Positions 12,330 through 30,752 of a stretch of 64,000 nucleotides of DNA are shown one piece after another (position 1 is the stretch's first letter; every line of letters starts with the position of its first letter). The position numbers and the translations under genes were made by a program. The stretch comes from Akebia trifoliata (lineage: Eukaryota; Streptophyta; Magnoliopsida; Ranunculales; Lardizabalaceae), in contig CM030706.1 in NCBI GenBank assembly GCA_017979445.1, positions 20,663,884-20,727,883 of the forward strand. Direction: 5' to 3'. The notes beneath the pieces are model-generated. The model had not been told where the DNA came from. It saw only the letters and a program-made list of their open reading frames with translations, and did not search any database.

Positions 12330-12760
12330 CCCCTATACATATATAATTACACTAAATATATATATATATAAATATAATAAAATTATATAAAAAATTAAAA
12401 AAATAATTATTTTAATTTTAAAATGTTTATAAATCTATAAAAAATTATAGAAAAATTTATAATTCTATAGAAATTTCGGCAACATCTCCTCTTAAAAATA
12501 GACATATAAAATTTTCCTAATAAATGAAATACCTGCATAATACACAATCTAACATAATGTACGCAGAATGCATCAAAAATTACTAAAATACCCCTATAAA
12601 TATATAATTACACTAAATATAGATAAATATAATAAAATTCTATAAAAATTTCGACAGCATCTCCTCTTGAAATTGAACATATGAAATTTTCCTGATAAAC
12701 AAAATACCTGCATAATTCAATCCAAATTTCACATTTTACATAGCACATCCACATTACATC
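12330..12760. repeat. Two direct copies of a ~170-bp AT-rich repeat (third copy at 18110-18295)
   Basis: Copies at about 12330-12555 and 12598-12760 share TATATAATTACACTAAATAT, CATCTCCTCTT and TTTTCCT motifs in the same order. The third copy at 18110-18295 is closest to the second, and all three are in the same orientation. They bracket the Harbinger ORFs. Confidence 0.75.
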
Positions 12761-12805
12761 GTATATACATAACACATCCACAACCACCACATTTAGATTC
12801 TGACA

Positions 12806-13198
12806 TCATTTAAACATAATAATCATAGTTAATATAATAAGTAAAACTGAAATAAATAAAAACATAAAAAATATACATCCAACAAATGCATACAAAATAT
12901 ATTTTTCATTCTTCTTGTTTGACTCTGTTACTTTATCTTGAGGAACATTATCATTGATAATGTCAACTTCATCTACCCACAGAAAAGACCCTGCATGTCT
13001 CTATAAAGTAAAATAACATATGAATTAATATCAATGTCACCAAATATAAATACACACCCAACATTAATATCAATATTATATTACCTGCCAAGATGGACAC
13101 CTATAAAACATCCTCCCATAATTTTCTTTTGTTTTAGCTGTGACTAATGTCATCACTCGACCACATGAACAACATGGTGGATACGTATAGTTTGCCAT
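12806..13198 (-). CDS. Small GRF-type zinc-finger membrane protein (two exons)
   Basis: Exon 1 is 13198-13085, starting with the ATG of MANYTYPPCC. It has the GRF zinc-finger signature: C-x-CGR, a Thr-rich strand, then YGRMFYRCPSW, ending at a GT donor. Exon 2 is 13000-12806, after a TATAG acceptor, and continues in frame with FLWVDE, an Asn/Lys-rich linker and a C-terminal hydrophobic segment of about 25 residues (YAFVGCIFFMFLFISVLL) before TGA. The predicted length is 102 aa. The layout of GRF finger, short linker and C-terminal membrane anchor is common in small plant GRF proteins of unknown function. The GRF fold in other proteins binds single-stranded DNA. It lies just downstream of the Harbinger transposase on the same strand. 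No stop or frameshift was seen. Expression and function are unknown. Confidence 0.7.
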
Positions 13199-13403
13199 CA
13201 ATGTTATTCATCATACACAAAGACAATAAATAAATAAGTATAGAATCTTCGAAATATACTTAAAAATATTATAATCTTTATTCCAACATTGTTTAACAGT
13301 ATTTATAATTACAATACAAAATTATCCAACAGAATATGAAAATACATCAATGATTGCCAGTAAAAATGGCATCAGCTATTAAATCTCTATGTATTTTCAT
13401 TGT

Positions 13404-14201
13404 TTATTGACTCTGACGACCTACTAATGGGGGAACTGGATACTCTTGATTAGTGATGCCCTCTTCTTCTACTCCCGTTGATCCTTCTTCTTCGAATCGA
13501 GCAAATTCTTCATCGACAATAGCATGTTTTCTGATAAAATTGTGCAATGTCATGCATGCAATAACAATGTTTCGTTGTTTGTCCAAATTATATGAACGCA
13601 TCAACTTCAAGATTGGCCATTTTGCTTTCAAAACCCCAAAGGTTCGTTCAATCACGTTCCGAAGTGAAGAATGTAAATGATTGAATAATTCATTTCGACC
13701 ATTTGCCCGTGATCTCTTATAGTCTTGTAGATGGTATCGAACACCTCGATAAGGTGCGAGATAACCATCCATGAGTGGGTACCCAACATCTACCAAATAA
13801 TATTTACCTATTATCCAAAAAAATATATTAATTTCTAAGATTATATATAAACAGATATAATTGAAAAACTTTTATATACAGACCTGGTGGAGGATATGGA
13901 AAATTTAAACTGGGAGTATTCAATGTCTCAAGGAAGACACGTGAATCATTAGCTGACCCTTCCCAACCAACCACCACATGAGTGAACAACATGTCAAACG
14001 ATCATGTTGCCATTACATTTTGTGTGAGTCTCTTATGTCCTCGATATCGTATTTGTTCCGCTATTGGTACAAATGCACTAACATGCGTCCCGTCTATCGC
14101 TCCAATACAATCCTACATATTTTTAAGGTATATTAATATATAAACATTAATTAAACAAGTATTTTTCAAATATATATATATATATATATATATATAGATA
14201 T

Positions 14202-14259
<58 letters not shown>

Positions 14260-14820
14260 TACCTTAAAATATGGCCAAAAACGAGGATTGTTACGGATGT
14301 GCGAATAGACTTCATTGAGGTCGGGAGGTACAATTAAGGACATTGATAAGTTCACCATACCCAAAAGAATTTTGTTGAAATACTTACTAACTGAATGAAC
14401 AGAGTGATCAAAACTATTTGCAACTAATCTTTGTCCTTGATTATGTCCTACTATCAATAAAAACATCGCTAGTTGTTCTTGAATAGTAATGTAGCGTTCC
14501 ATCTTCAATAGACCTCGAACTTCCAAAAGACTACATAGATTCAGAAATACGTGTCGTTCCATTCTAAATAATGAATGACACGTCGCACGATTATCATCCA
14601 GTGTCTCCCGCACAAAATCAATCCCCTTTAACTGACTATTATTATGTGGCTCCCTATGTAAAAAATTCTCGTAATAAAATGAAGAACCTAGGACGCCTCC
14701 TGTAGCGGCCATACTTAAAACACTTGAGTCGACAGTATTGGTGGAATCATCATTTGAATCGATAGTATCAGTCGTATCAGCTGAATCGATAGTATTCATC
14801 GTATCAACATCTGAATCCAT
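13404..14820 (-). pseudogene. PIF/Harbinger DDE transposase, one in-frame stop
   Basis: Three exons can be set by GT-AG sites that keep the frame: 14820-14263, 14112-13884 and 13807-13404 (about 396 codons). Exon 1 has an Asp/Thr-rich start and the helical N-terminal region (TCHSLFRMERHVFLNLCSLL, FDHSVHSVSKYF). Exon 2 carries the first catalytic Asp in AIDGTHV and the second in GSANDSRVF. Exon 3 carries DVGYP, AN-rich sequence and the catalytic Glu in VIERTFGVLKAKWPIL, then a typical C-terminal MTLHNFIRKH. The DDE triad is complete, but a TGA at 14004-14002 replaces an expected sense codon between the two Asp residues. The first intron is mostly a TA microsatellite. One point mutation away from open, it looks young or recently inactivated. 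Confidence 0.88.
14165..14260. repeat. (TA)n microsatellite in transposase intron 1
   Basis: About 95 bp of TA repeats with single-base interruptions. It lies just after the GT donor and accounts for most of this intron. The IYIYIY tail in the open frame is read-through of the intron. Confidence 0.9.
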
Positions 14821-15067
14821 GACTTGCTTATGAATTCATATTAGTAGTATATATCTATCTAACAACAAATAAAAATATCCATCTAATAGAAATATTAATC
14901 ACAATATCCATCTAACAGCCAAAAATATAATATGTACAATATCCATCTAATAGCCAAAATATAATATGTACAATATCCATCTAACAGCCAAAAATAACAA
15001 TGTATATTGCACTCTATAAGTGCATCATAAAACCCAAAAAAATATTTTAGTTACATATAAAACAAGT
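14821..15067. repeat. Spacer with ~40-bp tandem units
   Basis: CAATATCCATCTAA(T/C)AGCCAAAA repeats three to four times between 14870 and 15000, between the transposase start and the end of the Myb-like ORF. No gene. Confidence 0.7.
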
Positions 15068-17890
15068 CTAAATGCCTTTTCCAGCCATAAAATCAGACAT
15101 CTCGCCTTCCAACCACTCAAGACGAACATCTGCTGATCGTAATGCACAAAAAACCTCTCTGAATTGTTTGTTCTTTATAAATATCTTCAACGCATAACGA
15201 TAGAGATCACTATTGGTAAGTACATTTCCTAGCTGGTCTAAGAGCTCGATCGACTCTTGAATACTGCCTTTCTTAATTACAGTGGGATTGGTAGAAGCGG
15301 ATATCTGACTGTGGACTGCATTTGCGAGCATCTCCAATGACTGGCTAATTTGCCTAGCAGTGGTCGTCTTTTGCCTACGACTTTGAGGTGGTAGAGTATC
15401 TCCACTTCTACGTCGAACGTGGGTTGTGGGTGAGGGTACAATAGGAGTAGCATCATCCTCAAACTCATCAGCATCATCAGGAGTCTCCTGTAGAGGTGTC
15501 TGAGACTCTGGATGCTGGGTTGGCATTACATCATCTAGATCATCCTCATCTAGATTCTCATCCTGAGGTACTGATGCAGATGGCATTGTACCAGATGCAG
15601 GTGACCACATCCGACTACCAATGGCATATGTGCCTCCAAAGATGAAATCCAATTGTTTCGCAAACTTCAGAGGTTGCTTTCGAAATATTGCATCTTTTGG
15701 ATGATGCTATAAAAAATAAAAAACCCTATTTTACATAAAGAGACAAAAATCTTAAAATAAATAAAATGAAAAATTAACAAGAAATGTACCTCTAACCACC
15801 CATCCCACCACTCATCACTTGCATCTAATATGCCATTATCAACATCATAAGAGACGCTAGTATTCGTGCAAATCTTATTCCAACGTCCCCAAATGCCTTT
15901 TTGTCTATCCCACTTGTTCTTCATTTGCCCTCTATCGTAATAAACATTAGTTCTCTTATTAAACTCTTTAACTAAGTGAAAGCGCCCTCGATCCGCTGGG
16001 TGCACGGATCCGTTTTTGACCCTTGAGGTTTGGGAGTCGCCACCTAGTTATTGTGGTCTAGGAACTAAACTGACTCTAACATGGATAAAAAGAACTAATC
16101 TACCATAAAAAATCTGAATTCGGGGATCAAGTTACGGGGTTGGAAGGTGTTAGGCACCAACCCCGCCCGGCCAAAGCCGGTCTCTACTAACTTTCCAAGT
16201 AAATTACATTGCTAAAACCTAGATAAAAATAAATATAAAAAGATACATACCTTTCCGATAGCAAGGATTTTGCTCTCTCAGATCTGACAAAAAAAATTCC
16301 TTGTACTGTACTCCCTTGCTTCGTTCTGTCTCCGGATTTGACTTCGGATCTCCTAGATCAAGGTATCTCTTTGTTTCTGAATCTGAACTCTTCAAGTTTG
16401 TTGCGGATTTAGGAGTGTTTTTGGAGGGATTTTAGAGGTTTTCTAGACTAAAATTGAAGGGGGGATGTTAGGTAAGGAGTTGGGGCTCCAAAACTAGGGT
16501 TTATGGGAGGCTAGGGGAGCTTCTAGACCTACTTCTCCTAGGATTTATGATTTTTTACGAAAATAGGGTGTGAGCACCTCTATTTATAGATGTTTTAGGG
16601 GTTGATTTGGATAGAGTTAGTGTTTAATTAGAGATCTTTTAATTAGAGTTGTGTTTTAGTTAGACTTATTTTAGGTAGAATTGTGTTTTAATTAAAATTG
16701 TTTTAAGTAGAATTGTGTTTTAATTAAAATTATTTTAGGTAGAATTGTTTTTAAGTTAGAACTCTATTAGATAGAGTTATTATTTAATTAGAGTTCTATT
16801 ATGACTTTTGATCTTATTTGATTGACTTTTAATATTTTGACTTTAGTCTTAATTGATTGACTTTTAATATCTTGACTTCAGTCTTGCTTAATTGACTTTA
16901 ATTTTGACTTTAGTCTCACTTGATTGACTTTAATACCTTGACTTTAGTCTTACTTGATTTACTTTTAATTTTTTGAGAACCCCCTTCCATTATTTCTTTA
17001 ATTCTTTGGACCCTCAAATGGAGGGGTCCTTAAAGAAATATCCCACGAACCCTCAACAATTTTGCCTGAGAGTCCGATTGATCGATTTTTTAGGTTCAAA
17101 ATTTTAAATTAATTTCATTAATGTTTCACTTTAATTATCTAATGTTTTATTTATTAATTTCGAATTTTTTAATTATGAAAATTATGAAATTACCGTTTTG
17201 CCCCCGGAGAAGACTTTTCACGTTTTAAGTCGGTTTTTAATGTTCTAGGATGTTTTAGAATCGATTTTTCGTAAGGAATTCAATGAGAATGTTGGTTTGT
17301 GTCATTTATGAAAATTTTTATGTGAAATGGTTGTGAACTTTATGAGGGCATTTTCGTAATTTTGTCAAATTCTGTTAAAATTGGTGAAATAATTTATTTG
17401 GTTCTAATTTGTTATTTTATGTGTTCGAGAGAGTTTTCTTAAGCGTAACGTAGGCTCTAGGGTTGTCTTGAGTTTAAGGGTATTTTGGTAATTTGGTCAA
17501 TTTTTAGTGATTTTTATCGTGAAGCTTCTTTTTGGTCTGCAAGATGATGATTTCTATGTTTCTGGGGTCGTATTTTCCTAGCGTAGCATGGTTTCTAAGG
17601 TTTTGTTAGTTCGAGATACCTCATCCGGATTTCTGAAACACATCTGGTAACAAAATAAAGCAATAGAATACACATCCATCATTGGGAATCATTGCGATCG
17701 GGTTGACGAGTTGATTAATCAAGCGGATGCAAAAATGGGGTGTCTACACTAAGAAATCATAACCGGTCTTGTCAAGCACTTTATGCGGTCTCCTCTCCTT
17801 CTTAACTAATTCATAGCAGATCTCGACCCAAACTTCATGTTGTTTGGGTGTCCAATCTGCTTTTGCATTCTTTGAATTGCTATCTTCCAT
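15068..17890 (-). pseudogene. Harbinger companion ORF, Myb/SANT-like DNA-binding protein, split by a solo LTR
   Basis: It starts at 17890 (MEDSNSKNAKADWTP) with the first part of a Myb/SANT-like domain: WTPKQHEVWVEICYELVKKE. The frame breaks at 17749 where a solo LTR (15977-17748) has inserted. It resumes at 15976 with LVKEFNKRT and NKWDRQKGIWGRWNKI. An intron (15789-15707) has proper GT and AG ends and joins in frame to exon 2 (15706-15068). Exon 2 has the acidic middle, a basic RRRSGD/RRQK stretch and a helical C-terminus ending FMAGKGI. Excluding the LTR and one CTAAG copy leaves one continuous frame, so the insertion is the only disruption I see. In PIF/Harbinger systems the Myb-like protein works with the transposase to enter the nucleus and bind the ends. 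Confidence 0.85.
15977..17748 (-). mobile_element. Solo LTR of Gypsy family A, TSD CTAAG
   Basis: It runs from TGTAGACACCCC (minus strand, 17748) to GCGCTTTCA (15977), so TG...CA ends, length 1772 bp. It is flanked by exact CTAAG copies at 15972-15976 and 17749-17753. It is homologous to the LTRs at 30753-32475, 38443-40182 and 55238-56972. A TATA-like box (minus strand TATAAATA, 16589-16582) is present. Internal degenerate repeats of TTGACTTTAGTCT and GTTTTAATTA type lie at 16600-16980. It carries GTTAGAATTG-type repeats like the 38443 copy, so these two form one subfamily. Confidence 0.93.
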
Positions 17891-18990
17891 CTGCCAATGG
17901 TAATAACAAGAGACGACAGTAGAGCAGAATATTAAATGGTCTATTTCAATTAATCATGTAAATTATTTGATTACTTACACCATCTCAACCTACAATTTGT
18001 GCACAGTGTATAATCAAAGATAGAAACCAGGAGGCAATGTCAGGTTATCATATAGATATACATGCTCTTTTGGTGCAAAAATCTATAGAAATTATTTATA
18101 TTTTTGTTATTTTAATATATAATTACACTAAATATATAATTACACTAAATATAGATAAATATAATAAAATTCTATAAAAATTTTGACAGCATCTCCTCTT
18201 AAAATTGAACATATGAAATTTTCCTGATAAACAAAATACCTGCATAATATTCAATCTAAATTTCACATTTTACATAACACATCCACATTAAAAGTGGACT
18301 AATGGCCACAAGGAATAGTAAAAATAATGTATTGTAATAAGATGTGTTGAGATCGTCTAAGATTTTGACAAAATTAAAGGGTAATAAGAATCCTATATTT
18401 CCAGTCAACTCTATAAAGAGTATAATATTTTTAAAAATTATGTTACCATTTGGGGGAACATGTGCCCCTTAACGTCAGTATAGAGTAATAGACTAACAAT
18501 GTAATTCAAAATGATATACAAGATAGGCCTTAACATACATACCGAACATTTTTCCATTAAAAGTAGCAAACCCACTCAAGTAGATAAAGATGAAGATGAA
18601 GAAAAAAGATCATTTATAATATAACACAAGGTTAGCCAAGCAAAACAGACTCGCACATGCCTTATTTATCTATAAAAGATGTTGAAAAGGATAATTGTTT
18701 AAAGTATTTTAAAAAATTATTAAGAAACAAGAAAACCTAAGGATTTTGCTGATTACACTAGTAAAGCTTCTTGCTCTTCAATCCAGAAAGTAAGCTTATT
18801 TTTGGGTATAACTAGTGGCCATAGTTTGAAAATGATCTCTTAACCCCCTTTAGATTAGTTTTGAAAAATAAAAAATTTATATAACTCTCATCGACATAAT
18901 TAAAATAAGTAAAACCAAATTATTTTTCCAAATAGATGCAATTTCTAACAAAAATTGCTTGTTTCTAACAGAGTTTGGATAACAGTACTA
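17891..18990. other. Noncoding flank of the Harbinger ORFs
   Basis: Contains the third copy of the AT-rich direct repeat at 18110-18295. Otherwise no gene is recognised. Confidence 0.5.
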
Positions 18991-19132
18991 ATGTTTAGAA
19001 CAAATCAATGTGTATCAATACAAGATTCAAATAACAGAGTTTGGATCCTATTCTAAACATTTTAACAACTATAACAACAATTCTACTTTTTTATTTATCT
19101 AATTTTTATTTTATTCCCTTGTCAACTCCCTC

Positions 19133-19345
19133 TTGTAAGGTTAATGTTCGTTGTGGATGTCAAAACCTCAAAAATGAGTGGCTATGTCAAGATGTTCAGA
19201 CAGCATATCGCAACACCGGTTGTGATCCCAAGGAAATCTCAAAAAATCAACATGGAGTTGGTCTACTTCCTTGCAATTCACAATGCGCTAGTAAACTAAA
19301 GGTTATAGATTCAGAATTACAGTTGCGTAAAGCTAAAGCTTTAGT
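19133..19345 (+). pseudogene. Fragment resembling the C-terminal part of an NFX1-like zinc-finger protein
   Basis: The frame reads CKVNVRCGCQNLKNEWLC and then a distinctive QDVQTAYRNTGCDP and GVGLLPCNSQC, ending near LQLRKAKA. Cys spacing and wording match, as far as I can judge, the last part of plant NFXL2-type proteins (NFX1-like zinc-finger regulators). There is no upstream zinc-finger array, and the preceding residues (19041-19130) look like random hydrophobic translation. The fragment sits between direct repeats (GTTTGGATCCTATTCTAA at 19031 and 20537) inside the candidate Harbinger-bounded region. That suggests a gene piece captured by a transposon. The family name is from recognition, not a search. 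Confidence 0.5.
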
Positions 19346-19545
19346 TCTTTACTTTTATATTTGAACTTTGAAAGGGACACATCGTCGCAACATGGTCATG
19401 TGTTTTTTAAACACATGATTCATATGGTCTATGGATTGCAACTTGTCATAATCTAGGTCCATATGGAGGCCAATTACTAATTGAGTAAACAGTGTCCTCA
19501 ACAAAACTAGCCCACATGCAGCATATGCTTTTTCTCTATAACTGT

Positions 19546-19735
19546 GTGAAATCAAGCAACCATAAATGGGAATTTGTTCTCCTAGGTAATCAAAAATTAC
19601 CCCCAACAATGGATAATGTCGTAATCCAAACCAACCTTGCAATTATATGTACTAAATCAAGCAAACATAAATTGGAACTTGTTCTCCTAGGTAATCTAAT
19701 TACCTCCAACAATGTACGACGTCTTAATCCCAACC
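19546..19735. repeat. Tandem duplication, ~100 bp unit, two copies
   Basis: The motif AAATCAAGCAA(C/A)CATAAAT, then TTGTTCTCCTAGGTAATC, then CCAACAATG appears twice in the same order, starting near 19550 and 19653. The open frames here on both strands are explained by this duplication and have no domain. Confidence 0.75.
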
Positions 19736-20780
19736 AACATTTTCATAGATCTAGAAATCATATCCCATTTCGAGGTCTTCTAGGTAGTTAAACTGTAGAT
19801 CATGTGACCGTGTGACTAATCTTACCCGAAGTGTGGCATACCCACAATAAGAAAGAAAAGATTTATGAGGTATATAATTTCTATAGTTTCATAGACATTT
19901 AATCCTTATGCCTTTCATAGAGCCTATGTATGAAGTATTCTTATATACAAAATAAAACTCGAGAACCTAACCTCTTTCGAGGTTTAAATCTCAGCTCTCA
20001 AAAGTATGGCATAAAATGAAAATGTGTCAGATCCGAGTCGGATATAAAACTTTCCATATTGAGATCTGGATTTTTTTATCCAAATCCAAAACTGATATGA
20101 TCGGAATTATTTAATTCGGGTGGATCAGTTTTTATGAATCATTTGGTCTTTTTCTTTTCCCTTTTCTCTTACTATTTTACTATTAGAATCCTTTCATTTT
20201 ATAAAATACTTTAAAGTAATATATTATTCAGATAATGATCGATCCATATTGAGATCCAAATAAAGGGGCATTAAACCATTAAATTTTTATTCAGATCTAT
20301 TCCAAGGAGCCAACCTGTTAAATTTGGTTTTCGAGTTGCTTTTGAAATTAAAGCTGTGGACATGGCATGATCTCGCCATTCATGAAAATCCTCCCCAAAG
20401 CTGAAATTTTTTCTAAGGTGAGCTACTACTCTCATTGAATTGGGGAGAAATTTCCAAGGTCATATGTAAGAAAATCCTCCCCAAAGCTGAAATCCCAACG
20501 TTGTAAAGGCCCAAGCAATTTCAATATCCCAAATGTTTGGATCCTATTCTAACAAATATTGCTTGTTTCCAACAAAAATTTCTAAAAGGCGTTAATCGAT
20601 GCAATTTCTAACAAAAAAATTTCTAAGAGGCGTTAATCAACAACAATCATTCACAAATATTTCTAACAAAAATTTATTTTAATAAAAATCAACCAAAAAA
20701 TTACAACCCTAACAGAATATTTTCGGTTAATATGCAATTTCGTCAACAAAGAGATAATGAAATCGATGAGATAGAGAGAG
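19736..20780. other. Noncoding, minor direct repeats
   Basis: AATCCTCCCCAAAGCTGAAAT occurs at about 20388 and again at about 20473 (shortened here by context). TTTCTAACAAAAATT motifs repeat at 20575-20670 and echo 18950-18970. No gene. Confidence 0.5.
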
Positions 20781-20789
20781 AGAGAGCTC

Positions 20790-21290
20790 ACAGAGATGAA
20801 TGGTGTCGATCGACGGTAGGTTTTTCAAGCCGGTGGGTTTCGTTTGACCGAAGCTAGCGTCGTCGTCGTTGATGGGTTTTGTTTGAACAAAGAAACCGGC
20901 GTCGTGGTCGTCGTCAAAGGGTTAGATCGGTGATTCTATGGTCGTCGTCGTCGATAAGATCGGTCGGCTGGTCGTCGTCTTCAATGAGATCAGTTGATTG
21001 TGAAATTGAAGGGTGAAGTGTGAACGAGGTTAAATCGCGGACAGTGATGTAAATGTTAAAAAAGTCGAAGGGCATAATAGTCTTTTCACATCATCGCGTT
21101 TTAACGCTGTTCCGCCAAGCTCCTCACATCCGCTTTTCAAAACAGCGGTAAATGTTGCAAAATTGCGTTAAAAATTTCAAAACGCAGCGTTTTAACGCTG
21201 TATCAAACGCTCAAAAAAAAAAAAAAAAAAACCCGCGTTTTAATGCAAATACCGGTAAATTTGCGTTTTGAAGCGCAATCAATCGCACCC
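20790..21290. repeat. GTCGTC-rich stretch and right Harbinger-like terminus
   Basis: 20845-20980 is rich in GTCGTC/TCGTCG triplets. 21085-21290 has GCGTTTTAACGCTG palindromes (two clear copies), an A-tract and the terminal AAGCGCAATCAATCGCACCC. This looks like a transposon end directly upstream of the CRK promoter, only about 160 bp from the CRK start codon. Confidence 0.6.
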
Positions 21291-21293
21291 CTA

Positions 21294-21451
21294 ATAATCC
21301 ATAGTTTTTGACTTTTAATCACGGCAAAAAGTCGCCTTTTGTTCTAAATTGACTTTATAAGTCTCCTATTCACCGCATCAAGAATAATAATATATATGGT
21401 TGTCATGCATCCACTGATCACACCCAACACAGTCTTGGAGACCAACAAATA
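21294..21451 (+). promoter_or_regulatory. CRK proximal promoter with two W-box cores
   Basis: TTGACTT occurs at 21308-21314 and 21349-21355. TTGAC cores are WRKY binding sites and are common in defence-induced CRK promoters. A TATATATGG stretch at about 21390 could be the TATA region. The CRK ATG is at 21452. The upstream edge of this short promoter abuts a transposon terminus. Regulation is inferred, not shown. Confidence 0.45.
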
Positions 21452-28959
<7,508 letters not shown>

Positions 28960-29083
28960 TTACTATATCAACAGACTGAATTATCTCATTTATGCCAATA
29001 TATATATATATATTTGATAAGCAAGCAATTGTATGTTGATGTAAAATTTCTTAAACTTGCATATTCAGCATATAGAATTGAGT

Positions 29084-29089
29084 AATAAA
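29084..29089 (+). terminator. Putative CRK polyadenylation signal AATAAA
   Basis: A canonical AATAAA hexamer 125 bp after the stop codon. Plant polyA signals are degenerate, so this is only a candidate. Confidence 0.4.
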
Positions 29090-30331
29090 AAAGGTAACCA
29101 ACGTCCACAACATAGGAAACTCGCATCAGACATCACTTGATTTGTAACACATTGGGAGATATTTTCCAAATCATTTCCAATAATCAAGCAATGGGAAGCA
29201 TCACAAATTTGCCAATTCTACATTGGCAGGAGGGGAAACCCTGTTCTAAAGTGAGTTGCTAAACACAACATAAATAGTTACTTAATGGGGAGTCTAAATA
29301 GCAACAAAAGGAAGATAAAAGATTGTAATTTCTTGCTGCAGTGTGAATGGACCACAGAGCAATTACATGTTTTGAGTTTGAGGCACAGTTAGAATTGGAT
29401 AAAACCTTGAAGTGAATCCTATAAATAATATAAAGAACATGGAAGGATAAAGAAATAGCATAGAATTTTAGCTTGCTCCTAGGCTTCCTCCTCTTACTAA
29501 TGAAGGGAGTCTAGCCTATGATCATGCCAAGGATACAAGAAGAAGTAAAAGAAACAACACTTGTATTCATGGTAATCAAGATACACTATCTCCTTGAGAA
29601 ATTATAGAAGTTGTAGAAATAAAATCTAAATATAAAATGAAAATTACAGAAAAAATGTTAAAGGCATTAGGGGAGAAGAAGAGAAGGGACAAGAGTCCCA
29701 AAGACTCTTTCTAAATTGGAAAAATGATCTATTTATAAACTTGAGGTGTTCTTGAAAGATCCAAAAACAGTCGCCATCACTCTTGCATATAATCTCATGT
29801 GCGAAACAAACTGAAACAATTATAAGGCAATTCAGCCGAGGTGGACTGCTCCACATTCATATTTGATTACGCCACATTGATCTGGAAACATAAAGATCTC
29901 AACTTTTGACATGTTGTTTGATCTGACTTCTTGATTGCAGTGCACTATTGCTTAAGTGATTTTGTGTTCTTCTGAATAAGTTGATCATTGACCTGTACAG
30001 TGAACACACGCGATTAGTTTTTCGATATTTATAATTATTTTGTGAAATTAAGCTTAATTAACATGGTATAACATGAAATGTGATAAATTGAGGCTTAACA
30101 TATTTATTTATTTAATCTAATGAAATAAGGATAGAAATCGAGATAAATGCTTGAGAAAAATACGGTTAATCACACCCTCAAACTTATCTTTATTTTAGTT
30201 TCTTAGAAAATAAAATTGTCATTTTCGCATGCATCTTGACTGTATTTAGCGAATGCAAGAAGCCCTTAAATCGCTAGATTACCCTTAGTGGACGAGTTTG
30301 ACTCGTAAGGGTTTGCAAAGAATATACTCAC
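29090..30331. other. Intergenic, possible LTR debris
   Basis: No gene recognised. A minus-strand TATAAATAGATC near 29734 followed by AGAAAGAGTCTTTGGG resembles an old LTR promoter region, but no ends or target duplication could be found. Confidence 0.4.
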
Positions 30332-30752
30332 TGTAGAGAGAAATAATCGCATAGTTATCTAGACCGTATACGTGTCCAGGCCCATTAAGTGGTACTATGC
30401 ACAAATCAACATACGGGGCGCTACTTAGCAGAACGGTAGGCCAAAGTAGAGAGAGTTTGACCTAGCTAAGAGGGTAAAATAACACTGAATAAGACTTGGT
30501 TTGCTAAGTAGGGCAGACTCGGTCAAAGAATACCCGTAATCTTGATACGGGCACATCAAGCCCATAGATTTTGGAGGAGATCTCCCTAAAATAACATATC
30601 CAATCTCGAAGATCCCCATTCCCTTTATGGTCCTAAGAATCAGGGGATTCACCAGGATCACCTCCCGTGAGAAGGGGAAATCCTGATTCAAAAAAAGGAT
30701 CTATAAATAGCACAATATGCAGACTTAGGGATCTTTTAGCAGATTGAGATTC

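Larger units (their letters stand above)
12077..21290 (-). mobile_element. Candidate composite PIF/Harbinger element
   Basis: The left end GGGGGCGATTGATTCAGCTTC and the right end (reverse complement) GGGTGCGATTGATTGCGCTTC are similar, and both lie next to CTA (12074-12076 and 21291-21293). A 3-bp duplication with G-rich ends fits PIF/Harbinger. Between them are a PIF-type transposase, a Myb/SANT-like companion ORF, a GRF-zinc-finger ORF, a solo LTR and an NFX1-like gene fragment. The subterminal repeats differ at the two ends (CTGCTGT on the left, GCGTTTTAACGCTG on the right). These could therefore be ends of two related elements and not one 9.2-kb unit. Confidence 0.5.

Noticed and set aside
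14113..14260. YIYIYI-rich C-terminal tail of the transposase frame
   Set aside because: It is read-through of a TA-rich intron. A GT donor at 14262-14261 and an AG acceptor at 14114-14113 join the conserved parts in frame.
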